A stretch of DNA of 64,000 bases. It comes from Branchinecta lynchi. Lineage: Eukaryota; Arthropoda; Branchiopoda; Anostraca; Branchinectidae. The notes below the pieces were generated by a model, which searched no databases, was not told the origin of the DNA, and saw only the letters and a list, made by a program, of their open reading frames with translations. Below, piece after piece: positions 1-12,600 of this stretch (position 1 is its first letter; every line of letters starts with the position of its first letter). Made by a program: the position numbers and the translations under genes. The stretch is from the NCBI GenBank assembly GCA_023053575.1, contig JAKZAP010000014.1, positions 8,742,001 to 8,806,000 of the forward strand, read 5' to 3'.

Positions 1-528
1 GTTCGAAGTGGAGGCTCGGCGCTAAATGAGAAAGCTGTTCGTGTCATGGTTAAAAAGTGGGAAACGCCAAGAAAAAGAAAAGGAGTCCGAATCACAAGAT
101 ATACCTATTGGCCTACCAAGTCTTAAAAAAAAAAAAAAATCAAAGCTTTTCGTGGCTTTATTTTTGTAATAGTTGCCAAGCCTTAAAGAATCGGGCGAAG
201 TTCGCTCTGCTTGTCTAACGAACTCGGCTCGGCAGCTTTAAAATGTCATAGGTGCGAACTGAAACAATGACGGAGGCCGGGGACTTTTAAAGCTTATAAA
301 TCTAAAGCGGAGCTAGGGAAAATTTAACAGAACCAAACTTCGAAAATGTCCGCGTGTCATAGTCATATCACTTCTTCGCCCGTTTAGTTTATTTATTTTA
401 TTAAACATGATTTTGTTTGTTGTACACGTGTTATACATGACTTTGTGTGGTTGCCATGGTCAGTTGACTTTTTGTAATAATATCATAGCATATGTCTTTA
501 TGGAGATAGATTTATCTTTGTTTTCCAG
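1..528 (+). other. Intron end with repeat family C
   Basis: Positions 1-140 resemble 19270-19370. The rest is unremarkable intron ending in the acceptor of exon a. Confidence 0.5.
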
Positions 529-651
529 GATGAGTCCGGCGGAAATAAAGATAATGGAAATGACAATCGAAGACGTGGCAACACCGCAGAGGGGCCAGTC
601 ACTGAAACACCTTTCGAAAAAGACCTGGTGATGAAGGATTCCTACTTTGAG
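529..651 (+). CDS. DUF4211-type gene, exon a (internal)
   Basis: The acceptor is ttttccag and the donor is GAG|gtgggt. The 41 codons are in phase 0 at both ends. The residues are hydrophilic and rich in Asp, Asn and Arg, then turn acidic (ETPFEKDLVMKDSYFE). This looks like the disordered lead-in to the domain encoded by the next exons. Confidence 0.7.
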
Positions 652-3600
652 GTGGGTTGGGACAATTTTGTATTCAAACTATGTGAGGTTCACTTTTTAA
701 TGGTATAATGGTAACAATAAGAATAGGTATATAGCATAGCTCACAGATTGTAAGAGCACCAGTGTTTTCTGCTGCTTTCTTTATCAGAAAGGCAGACTGG
801 AAATAAGATTTTTATGGTTTATTTTTATTTTTACGTATTACAAATGAGTGGGAAGTTCCACACAATATCCCCAACGCTGCCCTCGGACCGGTGTTGAACG
901 GGAGGCGTCCGTCGAGCTGGATAGCTGGATGGCCCGTTCACCTTTTCATCCGTTCACGCGAACATGACAAAAGATCGACGGTATCCATGCGAAATGTCCG
1001 TCGAGCTCGGGGAGGTCGACGGGACCAGAGCCATCCACGCGAAAATGTCCCCATTATCTCTTTTCTTTTCAGTGTGGAAAGTTTCTCGTAACCCGCGCGG
1101 ACTTCAAGCTTACCGAGTATCCAGCGGTTTGGCGAATGGACGGCAAAAGTCTAATCCAGAAGTACGAGTTCATGAAAGTGGAAAAAGGGAAGCCAAAGTA
1201 TAGGAGTATATCGACAGTAAGTAATCCGTGCCCTTCACTGCTGGCTGTTATTCTTTATATTTGACTTCGCATGGGGGTGAAGAACTGTTTCACAGAAAAG
1301 TCTAACTCCCTCTGGGGCTGCAGTGGGCAAGTGATCCAGTCATTTTTCACATCCCACGTTTTTATTGCATTTGCAGCCTCTGGCTCAAGTGCCATATACC
1401 GATCGCAGTTCCGTCCGTCGGTCGGTCGGTCCGGATTTTGTGTCACACTTGTTCGAATCAGGGTAATTCCAGATGTGCTACGACAATGAAACTTGGCAGG
1501 CATATCAGGGACCCGACCAAACTAACCTGGAAATAATCAGTTTCCCGATCCGACCATATGCGGGCGAGTGGAGGGCGGTGGAAACTTGAAAATTGAGGGC
1601 AGTTTGTCGCACTTTTTCAAGTTATGGTACTTCCAGATGTGCTAGGACCATGAAACTTGGCAGGCGTATTAGGGACCCGACCAAACAAACTTAGAAATAA
1701 TCAGTTTTCCGATCCGACCATCTTGGGGGGAGTGGAGGACGAGGGAATCCGGGAAATTGAGTAGTCTGTAACTTTCGAACGGGTGATCGGATTGGATTGA
1801 AACTTAATAGATTATATATCTCTGATGTCCCGTTTGAAGTCTTGACCGGATTCGATAGCTAGGGGGAGTTCGGGGGGGGGGGGACCGGAAATTTCAAGAA
1901 ACGGTTAGAATGGAGGGATCGGAGTGAAACTTGCTGGGAAGAACAAGCATCTGCTCTAGATAAATCGTTTAGACAACTGTACTGAGACCGTGCTAACTGA
2001 TCGTGGCATCTGAAAAAGTCATCTCACTTTGATCATCACCGACAATAGAGCCTAGGATTTTGTCAAATTGGTTGGAAAGAATTTTCACACTTGTAATGGG
2101 AGTGTATGTCAGTTTTTCTTTTTGGATGACATCTAAAAGCGCAGATTCGGCAGTTGTCGGTTATGCAAAGCAACCGTAGTATCAGATACTACGGTAACTG
2201 CAAAAACGGCAAAATGCAGATCCATTTAACGTTATATCAGATACCATGTTATCTGCAAGAACGCAGCTAATTACTTTGTCGCCTCTACGCTCGGCACTAC
2301 GCAGTAAAAGTCGCCATAACTCGGAGCAAATTTGTAGAAATTCCTCTTCGTCATATTGTTTTAGTTTCAGGTTCAAAATACATACTTTAAAAAGAATATC
2401 CCCGTAGGTAGCAGAACGGTACCATTGAAAGTTGACATACACCGGTTCGAAAGTTATACGTATTTAAGTTTCCGGATTCACATCACCCCCCCCCCCCCCC
2501 CACCACCACTCGGATCTGGGAAGTGACTTTTTCTGAGTTCATCTAGTCCCTTGATACGTGTGCCAAGTTTCGTCTTCCTAGCTTATGTGGAAGGACCCGA
2601 GCTAGCAAAACCCGGAACGACGGACGGAAAGAAAATGCGATCGCTATATGGCAGTTGACCGAAGGGTATGTGCCATACAATTTAATTGCCATAAAAAAAC
2701 AACGGCCATTTTTCTGCTATATTATTATATTATATTAGTGGTGTGGTTCTGCGAGACTAGCCGTAAACCATCTATACACTGCATCTGGGTCCTCTTGGGC
2801 CAATTTTAATGGGTAATAAATGTTTCGTTGACCCAGTTACATTAGTTGCGTTTTTGCAGACACCATGGTATCCAAAGGTGTTTTTTACGGTTACCGTGGT
2901 ATCTCGCCAGTTGCCGTGGTGACTGATATTCAGATACCACGGTCCCTACTGTAGTAACTGATCGTGATATCTGAAATATAATCTCACTTTCATCATCACT
3001 AACGGTTTTTGTCAGATTGGTGGGAAAAAAGTTTGGCACTTGAGATGTGGGTGGATATTAGTATTTCTTTTGGGATGACTTCTGTAAACGCAAATTCGGC
3101 AATTATAATTTTTGCAAAGCAACCGTGGTATCAATACCATGGTATCTGCAAAAATGCAACTATTATGCTAGCTTTGATTCATTTCGTTTTCTAGTATGCT
3201 GGTTACAACTCTGCCCAACGTCGTCTCTACTATCCAGTCACGACGAAGCACATTTCACAGGAAAAAAATGAGCACATTGTCAACTTTGCAAAGCCGGGCG
3301 TGGATTTTTCGTTCAGGTAAGTTAATCATTCGAGTGTTCACCGCGAATAATTTGTCGCCGCGAAAGATTATGGAATTTAAATTAAAAAAATAACATATTT
3401 GCGGAAAGAAAACTTTTTTGTTTAGAAAGAGTAGTGGATTTAAGCGGTAAGAAAAGAAAAAAATCAACGTCATCGAGAGAGGGAGTCGTGGCCAGTAACA
3501 GGAAAACAATTTACGTAACCGGTTTTTCTGATGGAAAATCTTCTCGCAGACAACTGTCGACAGCGTGATACACATCGAAGGTAGCAAAACACGGCAAGTG

Positions 3601-6600
3601 AGATTATCAGCGTGGTTGTGTCAGAGGGGTGCCAGTCGTATATTTTGAAGTCGCCACCCCCCATGCCCAAGCCCTTCGAACCGCCCCTGCGTCTATGACA
3701 TTATGTCACCATAACTTTTTTCGAACAGGTATGCAATGCATATCTTCCTATGTCCCACAAGAAGTTATTTTATGACAGTTACTTTTGTGAAGGTTGTTAC
3801 GACCTAGTATCATCCTCCGGAGAGGCTGATATGAAGCTGTAACAGCCTCCGCAGATGATCATCGAGCACTTTTCCTCAAACAGTGAATTCGTCGAGCACT
3901 TTTCCTCAGATACTGAAAAGTAGAATCTGACCTATAAAAAATAAATCTTTTAAAGCTCAACCACCAGTGCCGTGAGCAATTCTTCTAATGTCCACCCTCT
4001 TTCACGATTGTTTCCTTGCGTTGAATTTTGAGCGTATTAGTCGCTTGAACCAATCACATAACATTGCTTTTGACTGGCTATACAAAAATGTTCTTAATAG
4101 ATGGCGTGATGTAGTGTACTCTCTTGGTTTAGTTGTAAGTTATTCTCTTTCGTGTTTTCGTTTCTTTTTCTTTTTTCCTTATTACTTACTCCGTCTTTGT
4201 GCCTTGTGTTTATTTTGACGGGTCATAAATAAATCATCGTCATCATTATAACATGGGAAACGCTGAATGTAGTTAGGCTTAAGACAAGGTATCAGACTTT
4301 TCTTCAGTGTTTTCAGGATTTTTGTGAAATGTGGTAGCTTTCGTAGGTTAGGCTTAAGACAAGGTATCAAACTTTTCTTCAGCGTTTTCAGGATTTTCGT
4401 GAAATGTGGCAGCTTTCGTAGGTTAGGCTTAAGACAAGGTATCAGACTTTTCTTCAGCGTTTTCAGGATTTTCGTGAAATGTGGTAGCTTTCGTAGGTTA
4501 GGCTTAAGACAAGGTATCAGGCTTTTCTTCAGCGTTTTCAGGATTTTCGTGAAATGTGGTAGCTTTCGTACCTACGAAACATGAACGTTCCAGAATGTGA
4601 TATGGTGCCCGGTGGTGGGGCGTTGCTTCGTTTTTTATTTTATTTTGTATTAATAATAATAATAATACAAAGCAAGAGAAAAGGCTTTTGCCTCTAAATA
4701 ACTCTAAGAAATTTTGAGTAGTCGAACTGATCAGAGTTAAAAATTCCATCAATAATGCACTTGAAACTATTGATCGATTCAGCATTAATAATAATAATAC
4801 AAAGCAAGAGAAAGGGCTTTCGCCTCTAAATAACTCTAAGAAATTTTGAGTAGTCGAACTGATCAGAGATAAAAATCTCATCAACGATGCAGTTAAAACT
4901 ATTGATCGATTCAGCATTAACCGCATCTTCAGTAAGGCTGTTCCAAGGATCAACAATTCTGTTGCCAAAACCCCACTTAAAAACGTCCTTGTGGAATTTT
5001 TATGTTGTAAGCTTGTACGCGTTTAATGGCGTATTCGGTAAGGCTGTTCCAAGGATCAACAATTCTGTATTAATTAAGTAAGCTGTATATTTTATCTCTT
5101 TGTGTTTAGTTTCAGTTTTAAAGTGTATGTTAACACAGCGTATTTTGAGTGATTGATTGGGTTGAAAAGATTAAAGTTCAATGGGCACATCAAACTACCC
5201 CAATCCCACTCGGGAACTACCTAGGAACAATGCTTACCCCCTAGATCAGCAGCTTTTTCAACAGTTTCCTCTCTGTGATATTTCAAAGCGTAATTTTTGG
5301 GGCCAGTACATTCTCAATTTAATAGCTTGGACAAAGATAAAAGTGATGTTTCTTATAATACTTAGTAGATCTTTATTTCATGCATAAATCAGCTTGTATA
5401 ATTCAGATTTGAATAGGTTATTTGTTTTTGAATGATTTTTGCATATTCTGGTACATTTTATAAAGCAAGCTAATCAAGCTTCACAACACTATTCCACAAA
5501 GAAAAACTTTAATAGGCACTTTAAGCCATGGAACTTCTGATGAAACACTAGAACAATCAGGTAAACTGCATCTGCGGCTTGACCTTGGTGACATCTCAAA
5601 TATATCCTTTTCTATCAAGCATTGCTGGGAGTTTTTGAATTTTCTGCCACGATATCCCAGCTCTTAAGATTTGGATCGCCGAAATGCCAGAGAGCTAAAG
5701 ACAAGGGATAACAAGAAAACGGCCGATTTTCGTAGCGCCTTTTAAAGGAAGTCGGAAATGTTTATTTGTGACGCATTTAATACAAAGTAAAGCATTAGAA
5801 GTGTCTATTGTGCTTTAAGTCATGTGGATTGTTTTTACAGTGAGGGGATGCAGGCTTCAATTCAAGGGACGGAGAACATGAAGGAAGCATTTGAGGTGTA
5901 CCTCCAGGCCTTGGTTACATATGCCCTTGAACCATCTTTTTTCGAAGAGGTCGTCAAAGACAAAGGTAATTTGTTTATTCTTTATCACCAAAAGTGGGAA
6001 ATTTTGGACTTGGTTACTATAAGATATATGGGGCACTAGAAGACATAAAGATGGCTAACAATTGGGGCAAAACTAGATCTGCGTAAACGGCAGAATAAAT
6101 TGTTGGCGAATTAATGGATCGCTTCAGGATATCCACATTTTCAGACGTAACAGTCTCGTCGCCCTCAGGATCTCAGGTAGTGCAGTGGATCTTTATAGGC
6201 CCTCTTTTGAAACAACATCTTAAATCCATGCTGACGTGTTGACGTGTAATTCGAAAAAAATATAGGCTATGAATCCTGAGGGTTAATATAATCATTTCCT
6301 CGCACAATATAATGCTTGGAGTATTCTCGCCTTTTTTGTTTGTCTTTTAGTCCATTTCGGGATCGTGGTCAGACATGAACTAGAAAAGAAATGTCGCGGT
6401 CGTGCGAGTTCAGTACCAAACAAGACCAAATGTTTGTATGAGATCTCAGATACTTAATATTCGATCTAGACAATTGTGTCTTGTATATATCCGGACTTCG
6501 CCAGACTCCTTGAACATTTTTACGATTAAAATTTAGAAACAGATTAAGGTTTATGGCTGATCAGCTGAGAAAAACAAGTTCAGATAATGGATTCAGCATG

Positions 6601-9600
6601 TGTGTTCACCCCTATACGGCATATTTACTTTGGCGAAATTGATCGAAACTTCCTGCCTACTTCTGCCGAATTTTCGGTTTCGGCCGGACTTCGGGCGAAC
6701 TAGTTGTCCGGCAAGAAATTAAAGCTCAAAAACGAATTCAGCATGTCTCCTTCCCCCTCATCGAGCCTCTAATCAACTTCAGATAAAACTATAACTTTTC
6801 ACAAATATTCCGTTTTGGCCGGATTCCGGGCGAACTATTTGTCCAGTGACAAAATAATTTTCATATACGAATTCAGCATGCCTCCTTACCACTACACCGA
6901 ACCTCTAATTAACTTCAGATAAAACTTTTATATATATAAAATAAATATATATATATATTTATTTTTGCCCGCTTACACAAGGGAAAAAGCGGAGTACATA
7001 AAGAAAAGGAAAAAGGAAAGAAGAAAAGAAACTAAAGAAAATATGTACACGCACTAAACATAATACTAAAATCTATACCACGAATCGAGTTAGCATATGG
7101 TTTGTGCAAGCATTTAAAGCTCTTGCCCGAGCACTTTTTTCGATTTTCTGTATTTTTTCGGTGGGATTTATTATTTTATATTTTGCTGATGACTCCATGT
7201 TTGAACTTCGGAGAGGGACGCTAAGCAGAAATTTTGCTTACTTGTAGTACGTGGTGCGTATTTTTCTTTGATCTGTTATTTTTAAAAATTCCCAAAGTGG
7301 CGAAACATATAGTACGTAAGGTGTAATTACTGCATTAAATAAGCGGGCAAGAACGAACCTGTTGACACTGTGCTTGCATTTTACTGCGCGGCCGTAGCCG
7401 CCGCGCATCGCTTTACATACATTTTCAACTAACATTGTCCTCACAGACCGAATATTTGATTTGAACCATACTTGAACACGCCATGGAGAATGCATTTACA
7501 GACATGGCCACGGAGAGCCTTCTTCTCCTGGGCTTGAAGTTTTCAAAATAGGGATGTTCGTTTCTGGAGGTTTGCACATGCAGACTCCAAGACAAAAAGC
7601 GGAATTCATTCAAATCTTTTACAGCTCTGGCCGGATCGTATTGGAATTTCTTCTAGATGTACGTTTGGGCTTATAACTGGTTAAAAAATATTCCAGAAGA
7701 AGGGTTGACTGGAGACATTTGTTCGTTTCTAAAATTGTTCGGTACTGAAATAAGGACAGATGCAAAATGGAGCAAAAATCATAGCTTGGAAAAACTATTT
7801 CGTATCTGGATTGGGTTTTCTGCAGGCAATGTTAACGGAAGTCATACATATAGGGATGATACTTGGTACTCTTCATTCAGGTGTCCTTTAAGCCAGTCCG
7901 TCTAGCGGACTAGGTGGTTCCCGATTGATATTGTTCGTTGCCCTTGCGTAACTTCATTAAAAACAATAGATTCAGTTTTACTCACGTTCACGTCAAAACC
8001 GATCTTACTGTAACCGTGAACTATCGATTTTAGATTGTCCCGCAGGCCATCAAGGGTACTGCTGATCAGTAGGAGGTCATCCGCGTAAGAAATGAAACTA
8101 AGATCTGTTCCATCCAGGATGAAAATTCCTCTTATTGACTTAGTTACAGAATATACAGCAGTATTAAATATGACTGGGCTTAGAACAGATCCTTGTCTTA
8201 CACCTTTTAATAGTGGGATGGGTTTGGACAGACGTTCTTTTCGACGACCGTTACTAAATTCATTACCAAACACAATAAAACTAACGGCGTGACGGTACCA
8301 ATCATCTCAGACTAAGAGCGTGTTCCATCCTACTTACCGTAGTTACTACGCATGACGACAAGAATTCTGGCTTTTTACCGTCAAGGCTGGATCGATTTTC
8401 TATTTTCTAGCAGGATCTCACGCCAGGGGCGAATCCGACCAATCACGTTACAGAGATGCGTAGTTACTACGCTCCCGAGCATGGTAAGCAAATAGTAACT
8501 ATTAGTTACTATTCCGACAAGGTTGGAACGGTCAGCGTAGTAACTTTTCGTGAGGATGGAACGGAAATAGTAACTAATAGTTACTATTTGTGGAAGGGTG
8601 GAACACGCTCTAAAACTATCCTCGGGTAAACCCCAGCTGTATGTCCGGGTAAAAAATGATTGTCATATACGGACTCAGCATGTCTTCTTCCCGCCTGTAT
8701 TGAACATCTAATCAACTTTAAATAAAACTTAAAACATTTTCCAGTTTTGGCCGGATCCGGGCCAACTATACTTGTCCGGCGAGAAAATGAGTTTTCAAAT
8801 ACGTGTTCATCATTTCTTCTTACCCCCAAATATAGACTAACTTGTTATAGCATATTTTGTTCGCCCCTTAATTTGGACCCTCTCCCCCACCCCTAAATGT
8901 AGGGCTACAGAGCCCATCTAAAAACTCGACCTGTTCCTCGACCCAAAGAATCACACCAAGTTTCATCAAAATATCTCATTCCCTTCGAAAGTTATCGTGC
9001 TGACAGACGGATAACTGTTACGGAGTCATAAGTATCCCTCCACTTACGTTTTGGGATCCCAAAAAGGCTGTTTAATATATGTCCAAGTTTTGAGAGGGGT
9101 GGAGTTCCATAAAATTTACATAAGGATTTCCGGATTTCTAAGGAAGGTAGTTTCAACAGATATGAGATAACATACATTATGTTATGATGTTATAAAAAAA
9201 ATTGTGTTATGAGCCTTTAACTTTTTTTGTTTCTGTAAAACACACTCCACATGACCATAAGCTTGGTAAAAAGGGTGGAGGAGTTTTGATTTTTTGCCGT
9301 AATAATTTGTCACCTAGCAAAGTAAAAGTTCCCGGAATTAATGAATATGATGAAATGATTTGGATAAAAGTTAAACCAAAAATTTTACCTCGACCCTTCA
9401 GTAACATTACTGTGGGATGCTTTTATTATTCACCGGACCAAAAATCAGAGCAGCGAAAAGATTTCTTGGACAAACTTCATGCATCTCTTGATTACCTCCA
9501 GTCAAAACATCCTAACGCTGGGATCCTGCTTGCTGGGGACGGGAATGAGCTAAACCTCAGTTACCTTTGTCGGGGAGCAAATTTAAAACAAATCGTTAAT

Positions 9601-12600
9601 ATTCCAACGACAAAAGGCGGCACTTCACTCGACATAATATGCACAAACATGCATGAATTTTATCAAAAACCCAATTCCCTCCCCCCGCTTGGCGGAAGCT
9701 ACCATTTCACGTTATCACTAAACCCAATACAAGGCCTGATTCCAAAGTACAAGTTTGATGAATTTAAATACCGTCCAATTACCGATGGTGGCCTGCTTAA
9801 GTTTGGGGCATGGCTGTCAGAGGAGCAATGGGATGATGTCCTTGCTGCTGATGATTCTAATAAGAAGGCCGAAATTTTTCAAGAAAAGCTTCTTAATAAT
9901 TATGTCCTTCACTTCCCAGAAGTCAAAAAGAAAAGATGTTCTAATGATAAGCCGTACGTGAACGATGCACTGAAAAATTTAATCCGCCAAAAACTAAGGC
10001 TATTCTGTCAAGGAAAAATTGAAGAAGCTAACCTATTAAGAAAATGTATAAAAAAGCAGATCCGAAAAGCTTCATCCGAGTACTACCGTAACAAAGTAAG
10101 CGAACTCTTCAAATCCCGACCAAAGCAGTGGTACAACACAGTCAGGAAAATTAGCGGTAAAACGGTCAAAATTGTTGATTTCAACCTTGATGAACCGCCA
10201 GAAACCACAGCTAATTCGCTAAATAAACACCTTTCGGCTATTGTGCAAACTCTTCCTCCTCTCCCAAGTAATACCTCTTTTTCCCCATTACCAGATCACG
10301 TTATCCCAGCAATACTACCTGTGGATGTTGAAGAAAAAATCCGTAAACTAAAGAGAACTTCAATATGCCCCCTTGATATTCCGATTGATTTGGTCCAAGC
10401 ATTTCCCGATAAACTATCAAAACCTTTGTCAGATATTTTCAACACGATAACCAAAAGCGGTTTATTCCCTGATTGCTGGAAAAAAGGGTACGTTACTCCC
10501 ATACAGAAGAAACTAAACTGGATTTTAGTTGAGTCCGTCCTATTACTCTCACACCGATATTTTTTTAAATGTATGAGAGTTTTGTAGCAGATTGGCTCAA
10601 AGAAACGATCCATGATTTAATAGATGAAAACCAGTTCGGAAACATGAAAGGTTTATCGACGACACATTATCTGGTTAAACTTCTCGACACTGTATATAAA
10701 CTACTTGATGAGCCTGATACATGGCTGAATCTTATTTTAGTTGACCTCCAAAAAGTGTTTGATCTTGTTAGTCACAATCTTTTAATTGAAAAATTATTAA
10801 ATGAATTTAAAGTACCACCTTTTCTAGTTAATATCATTGCATCTTTTCTGTCAAATAGAAGTCAAGTTGTAAGGTATAAAAACATTTATTCAGATGCACT
10901 TCCTATTTCTTGCGGTGTTCCACAGGGAACGCTCTTAGGTCCTCTGTTATTTTTGGTAATGATTAACAATCCTGCTAACGAATCAGCCGATCGCTGGAAG
11001 TTTGTGGACGACATGACATTACTTGAAAGGTGCAGAAGGAACATAAAGAGTACCGCAATGGAAATACTTGACGATATCGCTGCCGAAGCAGCCGAGTCGA
11101 AAATGAAAGTTAATTCACAGAAATCGAATATAATGACCATAAGTTTTCTTAAATCAAAGCCATCGTTCACTACTCCAGTACCAAATGAAATATTTACAAC
11201 AAAGACCAAACTTTTGGGGATCACACTGACGAATGATCTGAAGTGGGAGGCTCACATTTGTTCCATTATTAAACAAGCCAGTGCGTCTCTGTCTCTCCTA
11301 AAACTGTTGTCCAAATTTTCGTGCCCTAAATCACATGTTCTCCGCCTTTACGTTACTTTCATCCGTCCGCTACTTGAGTATGCTTGTCCGGTTTGGCACT
11401 TTGGCCTGACAGTAGATCAGTCTGATAGGCTTGAAACTATTCAGAAGAGAGCTTTGAGAATCATCTACCGCCAGGGCAAAGTGCCTTATATCCTCCTCCT
11501 CAAAGAATTCCGCCTCCCCACTTTAGCAGCCCGACGTCTTACTCTTTGTACTGGTTTCGGGAACAGTCTGCGTTCCCACTCATGTTTTGAGCACCTGTTT
11601 CCTACCCCATATTGCTCGCCAAAACCTCGACTACCTCGAGCTGTAGCACAAAAAGTTTCGGTTCTTAACCCTGTTTGTACAAGAACCGATCGCTACAGAA
11701 AGAGCTTTGTACCATCTTTTGTTGAAGTTTTGAACAATTGATCAGTTATTTCCCTTTAATGTTTTAATTAATAATAATAATAATACAAAGCAAGAGAAAA
11801 GGCTTTCGCCTCTAAATAACTCTAAGAAATTTTGAGTAGTCGAACTGATCAGAGTTAAAAATCTCATCAACAATGCACTTAAAACTATTGATCGATTCAG
11901 CATTAACCGCATCTTCGGTAAGGCTGTTCCAAGGATCAACAATTCGGTTGCCAAAACCCCACTTAGAAACGTCCTTGTGGAATCTTGACTTTGTAAGCTT
12001 GTACGCATGCCCCCGATGATGACGGTTAATGCTGAATCTTACTAAATCAGTCACTTCAAAATTGTCATAACTTCCATTGATGATTAATTTGAATGTTTCA
12101 ATCAGGTCTCCTCTAAAAAATCTGTATGCAATGGAGGGAAGGCACAACTTGGCTAATCTCACTTGGTAGGGGAGATCGCGCAGATCTGGTACGAACTTCG
12201 TAGCTCTCCGTTGGATTTTTTCATAAGCCTCAATGTCATAATTGTAATATGGCCTCACTGTGGTTTGGCCATATTCAATGATCGGGCGAACCATCGACTT
12301 GAAAAGAAGTGAGAACAAGCCATCCTGCTTAAAAGTAAAGTTTCTTCGAATTACACCAAGGATTCTATTACACTTTTTCATGGTAAGGTTGTAATGTTGC
12401 GAGAAACGCAGATCCCCATCGATCAGGATCCCTAGATCCCGTTGGGTCATGCATTCGGGTATCGTTTGGCTGTTGAAACTATAGAAAGTTTTAAAGTGAG
12501 AGGGTCCCAGGCGAAGATGGTGACTTTTTTCGACGTTGACTTCCATCAGCCACACTTGCATCCAAAGTTCAATTTTGTGAAGATCATTTTGGAGTATCTA

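Noticed and set aside
4324..4584. Repeat protein from the 75 bp minisatellite
   Set aside because: The frame is open only because the period is a multiple of three; there is no start context, splice support or family similarity.
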